A stretch of 20,486 nt of DNA from Thoreauomyces humboldtii (lineage: Eukaryota > Chytridiomycota > Chytridiomycetes > Spizellomycetales > Powellomycetaceae), in the NCBI GenBank assembly GCA_027596035.1, contig JADGJA010000382.1:1-20486 (forward strand). The letters run 5' to 3'. This document shows, one piece after another, positions 1 through 9,337 of this stretch. Within the stretch, counting starts at the first letter, position 1; each line of letters begins with the position of its first letter. The notes below the pieces were generated by a model. It ran no database searches, was not told the DNA's origin, and saw nothing but the letters and a program-made list of their open reading frames with translations. Position numbers and translations under genes: made by a program.

Positions 1-1342
1 CGGGTGGCGGGGTGGGAGGGAGGGAGGGAGTCATAGGCGGGGAGTCTGGTAACTTCGGTGACTCCTCCTCAATTTCTGCAAGGGAACGAGATTCGGCGGC
101 AGCATCTGCTGCCCTTGCGGACGCCGACTTCTTCTTCTTCTTATTCTTCTTCTTTTTGCGGTTTTTTTCGGACAGATAGGAATCATTGACGGAGTCGATT
201 CCTTTGTCGATAAGGTGAATGGCATATTGATGGAAGCATGCCGCACGAAGAAAGTAGAGAGCAGCCTCGCTGCATGTATCGTCGTTCTCAGCGTCAAGGT
301 GCGCCTGCTGATGCTGCCGGGACTCCAAGCCTCCGTGCACAAGCGCCTCACAGTCGACTCCGTTCACAACTCTCTTTCGCTTTTTTGCCAGCGCAATGGC
401 GGTTTTGAAGTCTCGCAGAGCTGCAGGAAACTCTTCGCGAAACGAGTGAATCATGGCGCGGCTGCGGTAGTACTCGGGCGTAGTGGGATACGCCGCGATG
501 AGCTTATCGAGGGCACTGCAGTCGGTCGACGACGCGAGCATCCGCGAAGGAATCTTTTCGTGAAAGTGATGAACGTAGATGGCGTCGAGATTCTGAGGAT
601 GACGTCTCAAAACCTGACCAGAGCATGATAACATGAGAAAAGATCTTCCATGTCAGGAACTTTGTGCAGCATAAGCCCACCTTCGCTGCCACATCGTCCA
701 ATGCACTGGCACTCTGCATAGTCAAGACGCTGGTAGCAATTTCGTCGCACCGGTAAGCGGAGGCTAGCTTGGAGACTGCAAGTTCCCTCAATCGATGCTG
801 ACGTATTGCCGACATGCGACCTGAGGCCGGCGAGCAGTCCCTGGCGTTGTAAGGGATTCCAAGCGGGTTGGTGTTTGAACTGCCTCGAACGTTGTGTCCA
901 CCCGCAGCTTTGATGACCTGAGACGTGGACGCATCAGCTGGCTTGATTTCGGAAAGCAACTCGCAAGGGTAACTTTGTGGCTCACCATCTCTGAAGCATC
1001 GTCCACCAACGTTCGGATGTTGATCAGATGACGAAAGATGATCGGATCGATCGGCGGAGGAGGCGGGGCGGTGACCACGTCGTTGTTCAGAGCGAACAGC
1101 GACTGCAAAAGCTCCACGGGTAAAGAGAGCCAGGGCCCGTGATAACTAGCGATGTAAGGACTGCAGAGCGCAGACGAGCGACTCAAGATGAGTATCAACA
1201 GGAATCCTGAAGCAGCTCCCTAGAAACACACATACTAGTGCTTGTTCCTGCAGATCATGATTGAGGCATTCGCGTTGGGGGTTGGCTGACCGGGAGAGGC
1301 AGGGTTCGCCTGGCCCTGGGCCTGAGAGGCTTTCGTGACCAT
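1..1342 (-). CDS. TPR-like fungal protein, 3' end beyond the window
   Basis: Four exons: 1342-1236, 1160-986, 917-681 and 613-1 (cut by the window edge), about 377 residues visible. All three introns (75, 68, 67 nt) are GT-AG and the joined frame has no stop. The first junction restores ICRNKH-YPYIASYHGPW, a signature I recall from a fungal family of TPR-like proteins of unknown role. Later family-like blocks are LRELAVSKLASAYRCDEIA, the MQSASALDDVAAKVLRR helix pair, and HHFHEKIPSRMLA followed by helical repeats (YYRSRAMIHSFREEFPAALR). Past the repeats is a lysine run (KKKKNKKKKK, near 125-160) and an acidic then Pro-rich stretch, which may be a nuclear signal or linker. The start at 1342 is the most upstream in-frame ATG; the open frame continues upstream through a poly-Gln stretch (about 1397-1420), so an earlier exon is possible. 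Family match is from memory; function is unknown. Confidence 0.8.
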
Positions 1343-1588
1343 GTTCCTAAGGGGCCGAAAACAGATGCCAGAGAGATGGGTAGGGACTCGAGTGTCCTGC
1401 TGCTGTTGCTGTTGCGTAGACTGTTGGTCGGAGTAGAGGGATGATGTCCCCTCAGGGTTGCGCAACAAAATGGTTTTGGGAGGTGTTTGGTGGGTTGAGG
1501 TGTGAGGTGCGAGGAAAAGGAAAAAAGAGCGCGAGGTTCCTTTCTCTCCCAGCTTCTGCCCTGCCTGCCAAAACCCAAAACCCCCAAA

Positions 1589-2515
1589 TTACAGCCTAAC
1601 GTTGGGACGCAGTGGTAGGATATCAAAGTGTTCCCAAAAGTCCAGGGAGCTAACGGCTCGACCGAGGGACTCGGCTGGACGTGGCAATCCCTTTGTCCCG
1701 GTCGCTCTCATGAGTTCCACGACCCACCCGGCCTGCTTTGTTCCCCACACGCTCGCGAGGTCCCACCAATCGTAGACCCTGAGATCCGTCAAGAGCCACC
1801 GCTCACCCGCGGTGAACTTGCGGTGAAGGGCGATGCATGCCTGAGCCACATCCTCCCCGTGCACGAGGTGGAGGGAACCCTTGTCCCGCAGGGCGGTCCT
1901 GTCCTTTGCCACGCGATCGACCCAGTTCCTGGGATCGCGTTCGCCTCCCCAGAGTCCAGCGAGGTTGAGCACGCAGCCGCCACTGCCGAGCAGCTGGGCC
2001 TCTGCCTCCTGTCGCGGTGCGTCGACGTCGGGGTTCGGCTTGCTGTGCCTGTCGACCCAGACCGAGGCGGCAGCAGCATCACCACCGCTGCCCTTGGGTG
2101 GCGACCAGGGCCGGGTGGAGCCCAAGAGAATGTAATTGGGGCGTGGGGCATTGGGATGGGTCCTGGCGTAGTTGTCGGTGAGTCTCTTGGCAGCGTCGGC
2201 TCCCCGCAACGGGAACGTGACCAAGACCGTAGTCGCTGCGGGGAGAATTTCGAAAGGAGTCGCGTCGTCCGCGAGGGGATCGAAGTTGAAAGGGATGGAG
2301 CCGTCCCTCCCCGATGTGGTCGTGGCGGCCCAGTCGATGCCTTTTGCGTCGAGGGCGGACGATACAAACTTTCCGCTCCAGCCGAGACCGAGGATGAGCA
2401 GCTGTGTTTCCTTTGGACGAGCCGACATTTCGCGTATGGCCGAAAGCAAGGGCCTTGAGGATGGATCGACCGCGTGGTATGAACGAGGGAGACAGGAGGT
2501 GAAGATTTTGTACAT
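1589..2515 (-). CDS. NAD(P)-binding Rossmann-fold protein (atypical SDR/epimerase-like)
   Basis: Single-exon gene of 308 residues. Residues about 39-56 (LLILGLGWSGKFVSSAL) form a beta strand, the GxGxxG dinucleotide loop (GLGWSG) and a helix, as in extended or atypical short-chain dehydrogenases and YeeZ-like proteins. LVTFPLRGAD (about 99-108), ILLGSTRPW and the LNLAGLWGG block near residue 190 suit the following strands of the fold. HLVHGEDVAQACIAL (about 219-233) is the usual late SDR strand-helix. I see no clear YxxxK catalytic pair, so it may be a degenerate reductase or binding protein. The first 30 residues contain Arg and Ser and lack acidic residues until about position 17, so they could be a mitochondrial presequence; a second Met (MSARPKE, near 2428) could give a cytosolic form. 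It starts 208 bp from the divergent gene at 2724. Substrate unknown. Confidence 0.85.
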   Translation of the reverse strand: MYKIFTSCLPRSYHAVDPSSRPLLSAIREMSARPKETQLLILGLGWSGKFVSSALDAKGIDWAATTTSGRDGSIPFNFDPLADDATPFEILPAATTVLVTFPLRGADAAKRLTDNYARTHPNAPRPNYILLGSTRPWSPPKGSGGDAAAASVWVDRHSKPNPDVDAPRQEAEAQLLGSGGCVLNLAGLWGGERDPRNWVDRVAKDRTALRDKGSLHLVHGEDVAQACIALHRKFTAGERWLLTDLRVYDWWDLASVWGTKQAGWVVELMRATGTKGLPRPAESLGRAVSSLDFWEHFDILPLRPNVRL

Positions 2516-2723
2516 TCGTCAACTGTAAGGTCCAAAAGCACCCGCCGGGGAAAGGGGGGAGGGGGGCGGCTATTATAGGGATGGCGGGTTGAGCAAGGAT
2601 GGGAGGGAGAAACGAGAGGGAGCGAGGAGAGGTGTCTGGAAGCGATGAGTCACACGCTCTTTCCGTCTCTCTCTGTCTCCCTTCGCTGTCCAGGTGTCCC
2701 GGAGTTCTTCTTGGTCTCGGTGG
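2516..2723. promoter_or_regulatory. Short intergenic region between two divergent genes
   Basis: The 208 bp between the start codons of the Rossmann-fold gene (minus) and the coiled-coil gene (plus) must hold both promoters. It contains a G-run cluster at about 2547-2570 next to an AT-rich CTATTATAGG, and a pyrimidine-rich tract ending in CCAG at about 2692 that looks like a 3' splice site. The plus-strand gene may therefore have an untranslated or short upstream exon. No transcription-factor site is recognised with confidence. Confidence 0.4.
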
Positions 2724-3684
2724 ATGCTTTCTCACGCACGACCAGCGAGCGACATGCTCAACAAGCATCACTCCCACCAAGAGGACTCCCACGAAACTCC
2801 CATGTCTGCAGCAGCTCAGCAGGTGATGCTCCATGCTGATCGGAGGGACCATCATGACAATGCTCAGTCGGACGGAATCCACTCACCTCACGACTCGGAC
2901 GACGACGTGAGAGAGGACCTCGATCATCAACCTTCCTCCCAGGCAGGATCCCTCGAGTTTGTCGGCGCCCACGCAGACCATGAGCGTCCCACGATTTCTT
3001 CTGCTCAACAGCATCAGCAACCGTCCCAGGCCTTCCTGATCCCTGCTCCCGTCCAGCCCTCGTACGAGCGCTCGCAGAAAGGTGGTCGGGACCGGACCGT
3101 CACGGGGACACCTGCTGCTGTCGATGCCGATTACGGTGCCCCTCCCCCAACCTCCATGGGCGATGTTGGACAGGTCGACCTGCGCGGGCCGTTTCCCACG
3201 TTCCCTTCGGAATCCTTCTGGACCCGACGCGCGGCGGAAATCGAGTCGGTGCAGAACGAACAGAGTGGTCGGTCTCGCTTCCAGACTTGGTCCTTCCCCG
3301 CTGGCCGTTCATGAACTGATCCAACGTCGAGGCCGTCTTTCCTCCGAAAAAGCAGCCGCTTCACTCGAACTCCTGCAGATGTGCGACGAGTACCTGAGCC
3401 TTCACGACGCGCTGGTCTTTAAGCAGCAGAGAGAGCTCGCCAGCGAGGTCGACGGGGCCCTGGAGCAGATCGCCACCGCCGAGCGCGAGCAAGGTACTGC
3501 TGAGAGGGAGCCACGGCCCGCGGTCCCGTCCCCATCGGTCCGCTGCTGTCCGAGGTGTGGATACAGATCCAGGTCTGACGTGGAGCAACGATCCTTCTTC
3601 TCGTCCCTCGCAGAAGCACTCCGTGGCAAGCTTGCCGCGTTCTTCGAGGTGGTCCAGGCCAACTATCGTCAGCTCCTGGCGTAG
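2724..3684 (+). CDS. Unrecognised protein: disordered His/Gln/Asp-rich N-terminus, coiled-coil C-terminus
   Basis: I do not recognise the family. The first open part, from ATG 2724 (or 2754) to about 3265, is low-complexity and hydrophilic: NKHHSHQEDSH, then a DSDDD cluster and Gln/Ser/Pro-rich text. The second part lies in the +1 frame and is strongly helical: LSSEKAAASLELLQMCDEYL, FKQQRELASEVDGALEQI, and finally LRGKLAAFFEVVQANYRQLL before the TAG at 3682-3684. A convincing 120-nt intron (3494-3613, GTAC...CCCTCGCAG, possible CTGAC branch site) joins AEREQ to EALRGKL and makes one continuous coiled coil. The frame change between the two parts needs another intron between about 3240 and 3355. 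One workable pair is donor 3265 and acceptor 3355 (91 nt, CTGAT branch-like motif), but this is unproven; a sequencing frameshift is the alternative. Confidence 0.5.
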
Positions 3685-4744
3685 GAAAGGGGAGCACAGG
3701 AAGATGGGGGCTTTAGAGATGTCGCAGCAACGGGCGGGTAGCACGGGACTCTCATTTACGTGTACAGTGTACACTGTACAGTACATGTACCCTACAGCTT
3801 TGTATTTGAGCGCTACACGTGGGCATTCCTGTTCATGTGTACAGTTGACGGGAGCACGGCTGCTTGAATGAGAGCATGCTTTTGAGCACCGGCGGTAGAG
3901 GGTAAAGCCCCAACGATTTCGGAGGCCGCTTTGCCACACGGGGAGGTGGTGGCTGATGCACTACCAAAGTTCCGGTCCCTCCCGTAGCCCTCGGTCCTCG
4001 GGAGACGGCTTCCAGGTGCAAGCCCATTGCTCATTGCTGCCTACATCATCCTGTATACGCAATTGATATGCTCGTCATTCCCTTTGATCGAGGTAACCCT
4101 CCGCTATATGAAACGACACAGGAATACGGTACTACGACGTACGCGACCAGATTGCTCTCCTCCTCGCCAGGAGCTACGGTCAGAGGGGGCTGCTCTGGTT
4201 TGTTATCGTCATGTTTTTGCAGTTCCTTTCTGCCCGCGTGGCACGTGCCTGTCGCTCTTGCTCTCTCTCGTCGTGCTCCTGGAAAATCATTTCGGCTTTT
4301 CGGCACCGCCGGCCCTCTCATTTTGTATCGACATTTTAGCGCCCAAAATATCCTACACCACCCACAGCACGATTAGTACTGTAGTACTGAGCAGGGAGCC
4401 CCCTTGCCCACCCATCACCACTGCAACCCCCCAGTCCACTGGAAACAGAACACAGCAGAGAGTCATCCTTCACCTCAAAGCTCCAGCCTCCCTCCCCCCC
4501 TTGGTCGCCTCGCCACTGCGCACTTCCCCCTTCGTCTCGTACCGGTAGCAACAGCATTCTAGGTACTACCACCCTTCGCGTCGTCAGCACGTCCGTCTCG
4601 ATACCCCACTTCCAGCGACGTGGGGTTCTCATATCAATAGCATCGCAACCTCCTGGACGAGACGACACTTTAACTCGCATCAGAGAAGACCTTCCGTCAT
4701 CAAACTGTGGTTGAGCCTGAAAGGGCCTGTGCGCCACCAGCTAC
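3685..4744. other. Intergenic region, 1.06 kb, upstream of the RhoGEF
   Basis: No coding exon is convincing on either strand; open frames here are short and low-complexity. It contains the TGTACA palindrome cluster at 3761-3790 with a further TGTACA at about 3838-3843, two nearby AGTACT hexamers at about 4374-4389, and long pyrimidine-rich stretches at 4230-4290 and 4410-4545. Pyrimidine-rich DNA upstream of the start codon is common in fungal promoters. The 3' end of the coiled-coil gene and the promoter and 5' leader of the RhoGEF must lie here. No tRNA or transposon is visible. Confidence 0.5.
3761..3790. repeat. 20-bp perfect palindrome plus adjacent 10-bp palindrome
   Basis: TGTACAGTGTACACTGTACA at 3761-3780 equals its own reverse complement. 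GTACATGTAC at 3781-3790 follows directly and is also a perfect palindrome. A further TGTACA lies about 48 bp downstream at 3838-3843. The region could bind a dimeric transcription factor or form a cruciform or RNA hairpin near the end of the preceding gene, 77 bp after its stop codon. The palindromes are seen directly; the function is inference. Confidence 0.75.
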
Positions 4745-7700
4745 ATGACATTGGCGGCATTGGCCGCCGTCCTCGAAGAGGGCCCAGGACCGGCGTCTGC
4801 AAAGCAGTATCGCAAGCATTCAGTGACGGTTTTCCCTCTGCGCACGCTACACGATGTTGGTGAACCTGTACTCTTCGCAAACTCGACCGCGCAGCCTCTC
4901 CTTGAGGGCTCGGGCCCACGTTCACTTCGGCCACCAGCCCTTCCTGCAGCACCAGCATATGGGCCGTTTGAAGCTCTAATATCCAAACACATTGACGCCA
5001 CACCACCTTGTTCACCGGTCGACTCTTCGGGCTCGGATTACCAGACGTGTGGTTCCTCCCCAGCCGTTTCGACCCCTGAAGGGTCTCCTTCGCCTTTGCT
5101 GTCACCTTCACCTTTGCCACCGACAGAGGGACTGGCGAACCCTGCGCAGGGCTCTCATCGCTCTCAGCCTTTGGTCGTTCCTGATTCGGCAACTCCAAGT
5201 CCCCCTTCCCGTCCTCTATCGCTCTTTTCCCTCTCCCCGCCTCCGCAACCTCGACCTTCTTTCAAATCGGCCCTGTTTCCTCCGCACCTTCAAACCGAAG
5301 GGACCGTCAACAAGCGGCACACCTCATCCTTTGCGGTGAGCTTCACCATTGGGTCAGGCTACGATGAAGATCTTTCGGGTGATGAATCCACCCCTGGCAC
5401 CCCGGTGGAGGATCCAAAGGCTGGCCGCCTTTCCTTCAACGGACACCAGCTGGATCATCTCGCGGCGTTGCAACATCTAGCTCGCAGCGTTCCAAGCTCG
5501 GCCGACACGTCCCCGCATGCCTCAATGTCACTCGAATCCCCAGAGGTCACCATGACCGCCAGTCCCGAGGACGAATACCCACCGGACGGCCGCATGCCGG
5601 AAGCGCCCTACACTGGTCCCATTCTCCCCGCTCACTTGCACGTGAGTAAAGTGGATTCTTCTTCAGCACATCAAGACATCCAGGCTGCTTTGCGAATTGC
5701 GGATAGACGGATGCATCAAAAGGCGATGATTGTCAATGAGCTGCTCGAAACAGAGCGTATGTATGTGCATGATTTACGAACTCTTGTGGAGGTAATGCGC
5801 AATCGACATGCACTTGTTGTTGAGCGTTTGGGTCTCACTCTCTCGTTGTGTATCAGAGCTTTTTCGACCGTCTCAACGCCGTCTCATGGGTACCCAGTGA
5901 CAAGAAGTTTTCTCTCATGCGAAACGCAAGCGAGCTTTACCGTTTCCAACAGGAATTCTTGCTCAACCTGGAGAATGCTATCAACGCTCCTCGTCGCGAT
6001 CAGGATGAAGACCTTGTGGTTTCCGTTGCCCTCGTCTTCATCGAGCTACAGCAGAAATTTGAAGTCTACTCGCAGTATTGCACGCATCACGACGGTGCCA
6101 TCAAAATTCTTTCAGAGTATGAGACGCGCCCCGAGATGGTCACCTTCCTGAAGGACTTTCGCGGCCTCGCGCAGACCAAGTTGGATGTCAAAGACTATCT
6201 GATCAAACCCGTGCAGCGGCTCTGCAGATACCCCTTGCTTATCAGCGAGATGATCAAAAACACGCCGATCGACTCGCATCACTTTTCAGTGCTGCTTGCG
6301 GCCCACTCGGTCATGCAGAACGTTGCACTTGAGATCGACTCGGCAAAGTGGAGGATGGACAACTTGGAGCGGACCAACCGCTTTTTCACGAGGCTTGAGG
6401 CCGCTCCAGCGGACTTGCCGCGGCGGCTAGATGTCGGTGACTTCATACTGAGCGGTGCGCTGCACGTCATCAACTACGATCAGTACGCCTTGAAGCTGAG
6501 ATACCGGGTAAAATGCTATTACTTTCTTCCAGTTGTAAATGCTCTGACTAATCCGTCTTTCTGCTAGGGTGTATTCCTCTTTCCGGAGTACATCTTCGTC
6601 GTTAAACCTCGACGAATGACCGCCTACAGCCTGAAGATCTGTTTATCGCTTTCCTCTTGCGAGTTCCGGCATCTCGGGCCTGGAGAGAGTAAGCTCGCTA
6701 CCATATGCTTTCAGTCCTCCTGACTATTAACACACACTGGTTTGCAGGTCCATTGCCGAATGCCTGGAGATTGATCAATATGGAAGGTGGCCAGACATAC
6801 GACTTCTGCGCGCAGTCCGAGAAAGAGCGTCTAGCTTGGACGGACATCCTCTCCCGATTGGCGGTACCTGCCAAGGCAACCATTCCCACTGCTGGATCCC
6901 ACACTTCTGCGGTGTTTGGACCATCCTCCTCGACGAGCTCCGTCAGTGATTTTTTTGACAACATGCGACGGTCGAGTTCGGTCGGTTCTTTGTCGGGCAT
7001 GTCGGAGCCTTCCAGCACGGTCGCCATACCGCGCGAGCGCCTCCCGACCACTCCTTCATTCCAACGTAAGAAGTTTTGGCGCCAGTCCAGCGCGGACGTG
7101 CGTCTTGACGCCATCATGGGTCCAGAGATGCCCGCCGGCGGCCCTCCGACGCCTGGAAACGCCAACTCTGGTTTTCTTTACCATCCCGTCATGGGACTTA
7201 CTCGCCGTGCGTCGGTCGACATGAGGTTGCTGGATGTGCGTAGTCCGCTTCCAGACAATTCCATGGCAGCCCCAGCCGCTCCGGCCCCAGCCCCGGCGAC
7301 TGCGACCACTGCCAAGCGACCGGTGCTGTCATCGGCCCGCTCCGTGCCCAACATGCATCGCCTTCATCGCAGTGCAACCTTGAACGACCTGGATGACCAG
7401 CCGATACCCCTTCTTCCCCTCGAAGCGACAAGCATCACGCCGCCACCTCCGAACACCACCGTTGAACTTCCTCCTGTCCATCCTCTCCGCGCGACCAGTC
7501 TTACCAACATTTCTCCGCGTCGTGCGGCTCGCCCGCCACCCGCGCCTCCTCGACGGGCCCGTACGTCGCCACGAGGTCGACCCGATTTGAACGCTACAGG
7601 CTCGTCGTCCAGCGAGAGTCTTGCCAGCAGCAGCGGCGCACCGCCCCTTCCTCCCCTTCCCACCAGTCGGGAACAGTTTCCGACGAAGCCCCACCATCGC

Positions 7701-7814
7701 ATCCCGGCCACACCCATCGCGCCCCGCCAGCGTACCTTGCTTTCGCGCACCTGGTCGCACATTACTCTCCCCGCCCGTGCCTTGCGTGGGGCGCTGAAGT
7801 CTCGCGATCGATGA
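4745..7814 (+). CDS. Rho guanine-nucleotide exchange factor with DH and PH domains
   Basis: Four exons (4745-5791, 5857-6507, 6568-6688, 6748-7814) give 961 residues; the introns are 65, 60 and 59 nt. Residues 1-320 are Ser/Pro-rich and disordered. The Dbl-homology domain spans about 323-525: it opens with KAMIVNELLETERMYVHDLR and contains the conserved DVKDYLIKPVQRLCRYPLLI segment (helix CR3), which contacts the Rho GTPase. A PH domain follows at about 540-644 and ends in a helix with the near-invariant Trp (ERLAWTDILSRL). The tail to 961 is again Ser/Pro-rich with basic patches and PPLPPLP-type SH3-binding motifs. The protein should load GTP onto Rho or Cdc42 at the cortex, in polarity or wall-integrity signalling. 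There is no DEP, CNH or BAR domain, so it is not a direct match to yeast Rom2, Tus1 or Bem1-type partners. Start is the first in-frame ATG; an upstream exon cannot be excluded. Confidence 0.92.
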
Positions 7815-8121
7815 AGACATTGGATCATTCTATCCTCTCTTGTACCGTAGGCCCGCATGTTGTTTCCTGATGGACTTGGCCCCCACCTTCGTTTTGGACT
7901 CGCCCTCCTTCGCACTTGATGTACTTACTTTTTTTTTTTCACCCTTTTTACCTTTTTACCTTACTTCTTACTTTTCTTTTTCCTTTATCATACCTCGCGT
8001 TGACCTCTCTCTCTCTCTTGCCGTTCGTCCATCATCATGATGATTTTACTCACACACAAGAAAAAAGCAGATGCTGCAGTCATTGAAAAACGCTGTACAG
8101 TAAGTAGGAAAAGGCGAAGCC
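7815..8121. other. Convergent 3' region between the RhoGEF and centrin genes
   Basis: Both flanking genes end here, so their 3' UTRs and poly(A) sites must share about 307 bp. The main visible feature is a T-rich, C-interrupted tract at about 7927-7990, followed by CT repeats to about 8020. On the plus strand this resembles a fungal 3'-end efficiency element; on the minus strand it is A-rich. No gene or hairpin is evident. Confidence 0.4.
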
Positions 8122-8951
8122 TCAGTAGAGATTCTAGTAAACAGGTTAGAATGATAATGATGATGATGGATGAGCGGGGATAGGAAAGGCGTTTCGATGA
8201 ATGAAGAAAGGGCTCACCGTCTTCTTCATGATCCTAAGGAACTCCTCCTGGGAGATCTCCCCGTCTCCGTCGCGGTCGGCCTCGTCGATCATCTCCTGGA
8301 TCTCCTCGTCGGTGAGGTTCTCCCCTAGCTCCTTGGCGACGCGTTTGAGGTTTTTGAACGAGATCTTCCCCGTCTCGTCGTCGTCGAAGAGACGGAACGC
8401 CTTGACGATCTCCTCTCGCGTGTCCTTTTCTCCCTTTTTAGACGACGGAAAGAAACAAAAGCGAATCGGTTGGTTCTTTGCTTCCTTCACAATTTCCCCT
8501 CCCTCTCGATGATCGATCCGTCCTCCATCATCTTATTCTTTTTTTTCTCTTTTGTTTTACCATCTTGCTCGTCATGAGTTCGAGGAAGTCGTTGAAGTCG
8601 ATGACTCCGCTCGCCGTCCTGTCGACCTCTGCGATCATCTTCTTGAGCTCCTCCTTCTTGGGTTCGAACCCGAGTGCCCTCATGGCGACCTTGAGCTCCT
8701 TGGTGTCAATGGTTCCGGATCCGTCCGTGTCGAACAGGTCGAACGCTTCTCGGATCTCCTGCTTCTGCTCGGAGGAGAGGTCGTGCTGCTTCTGCGAGCT
8801 TGCGGGCTGGTTGGTGGGTCGCTTGCCTGACGACTTTGCCGGTCGGTACGAGGAGGTCGCCTGATCAAAGTGCGAAGAGAAGGACGGAAGGACTCAGCGT
8901 TCGCCGTGCGCGGCGGTTGGGCTGATTGAAGAAAGGCATAGTCCTTACCAT
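8122..8951 (-). CDS. CETN2: Centrin (CETN1/2 type), four EF-hands
   Basis: Four exons: 8951-8949 (only the ATG), 8860-8561, 8433-8218 and 8133-8122, giving 176 residues, close to the usual 165-175. Introns are 88, 127 and 84 nt. After a basic, Ser-rich N-terminus, [17 protein letters not shown] opens EF-hand 1 (loop 45-56, canonical [12 protein letters not shown]). EF2 (81-92, [12 protein letters not shown]) lacks an acidic residue at loop position 3 but ends in Asp. EF3 (118-129, [12 protein letters not shown]) ends in Asn, so it probably binds calcium weakly. EF4 (154-165, [12 protein letters not shown]) is canonical. The C-terminus KKTNLY is the centrin ending. [10 protein letters not shown] and the C-terminus place it with CETN1/2 and algal centrin rather than the CETN3/Cdc31 branch. 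Centrin is a basal-body and fibre protein, also found with XPC and TREX-2. It is divergent from PRPF38B. Confidence 0.95.
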
Positions 8952-9337
8952 GTTGACGCTGGGGAAGAGGAATGTAGAGCTCGGGGGAAGAAGATGGCCG
9001 GAAGAGGAGAGGAACAAGAATTGACGACGAGGAGTTCAGGAACGATCGGTGACAGGCTGATCCTCCCTTCTAAAGTTTCGATCGCAAAGGAGACCTTTCT
9101 TTGCGAAAGTATCGCTTGGTTGTCGAGGTCCCTGGGGGAAGAATGGGGTCCTAGTGACATTCCCTCACGCGACGGCGAAGCGCAGCGGGTTTGACGAACG
9201 GAAGGTGTCTGGACCGTTCGGACGGATACCGTGAGAGAAGCAGGAATCATGCTAGGAATTCACATTGCCGTACACATGTCGGCAACCCTCTTCAGCAGCC
9301 AGCACTCCATCCACTAATCCAGGCAGTACCATCTATA
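8952..9337. promoter_or_regulatory. Divergent promoter region between centrin and PRPF38B
   Basis: The 386 bp between the two start codons contains no supported exon. It holds a perfect 8-bp inverted repeat, TCGCAAAG at 9082-9089 and CTTTGCGA at 9099-9106, separated by nine bases. The inner AAAGGAGACCTTT (9086-9098) is itself a nearly symmetrical block. The repeat lies about 130 bp from the centrin ATG and 230 bp from the PRPF38B ATG, and is a plausible regulatory site. No known motif is assigned. Confidence 0.4.

Noticed and set aside
1628..2458. 276-codon open frame on plus, opposite the Rossmann-fold gene
   Set aside because: Mirror of a GC-rich coding exon; composition is low-complexity and the minus frame has a clear GxGxxG fold.
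2079..2882. 267-codon open frame on minus running across the Rossmann-gene start
   Set aside because: Out of frame with the recognised protein, extends through the divergent intergenic region and shows no family pattern.
3361..3939. 192-codon open frame on minus
   Set aside because: Overlaps the plus-strand coiled-coil exons and reads through the TGTACA palindromes; no domain-like text.
3840..4040. Possible tRNA or small structured RNA in the long intergenic region
   Set aside because: I could not pair an acceptor stem with anticodon and T arms; no A/B-box pair in the right spacing.
4374..4389. Two AGTACT hexamers a few bases apart
   Set aside because: Too short to distinguish from chance and not symmetrical beyond the hexamers.
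7329..7915. Long minus-strand frames opposite the RhoGEF tail
   Set aside because: Arg/Gly-rich shadows of Pro/Ser-rich coding sequence.
7927..7990. T-rich tract as a transposon poly(A) tail
   Set aside because: No target-site duplication or element body next to it; better explained as 3'-UTR sequence between convergent genes.
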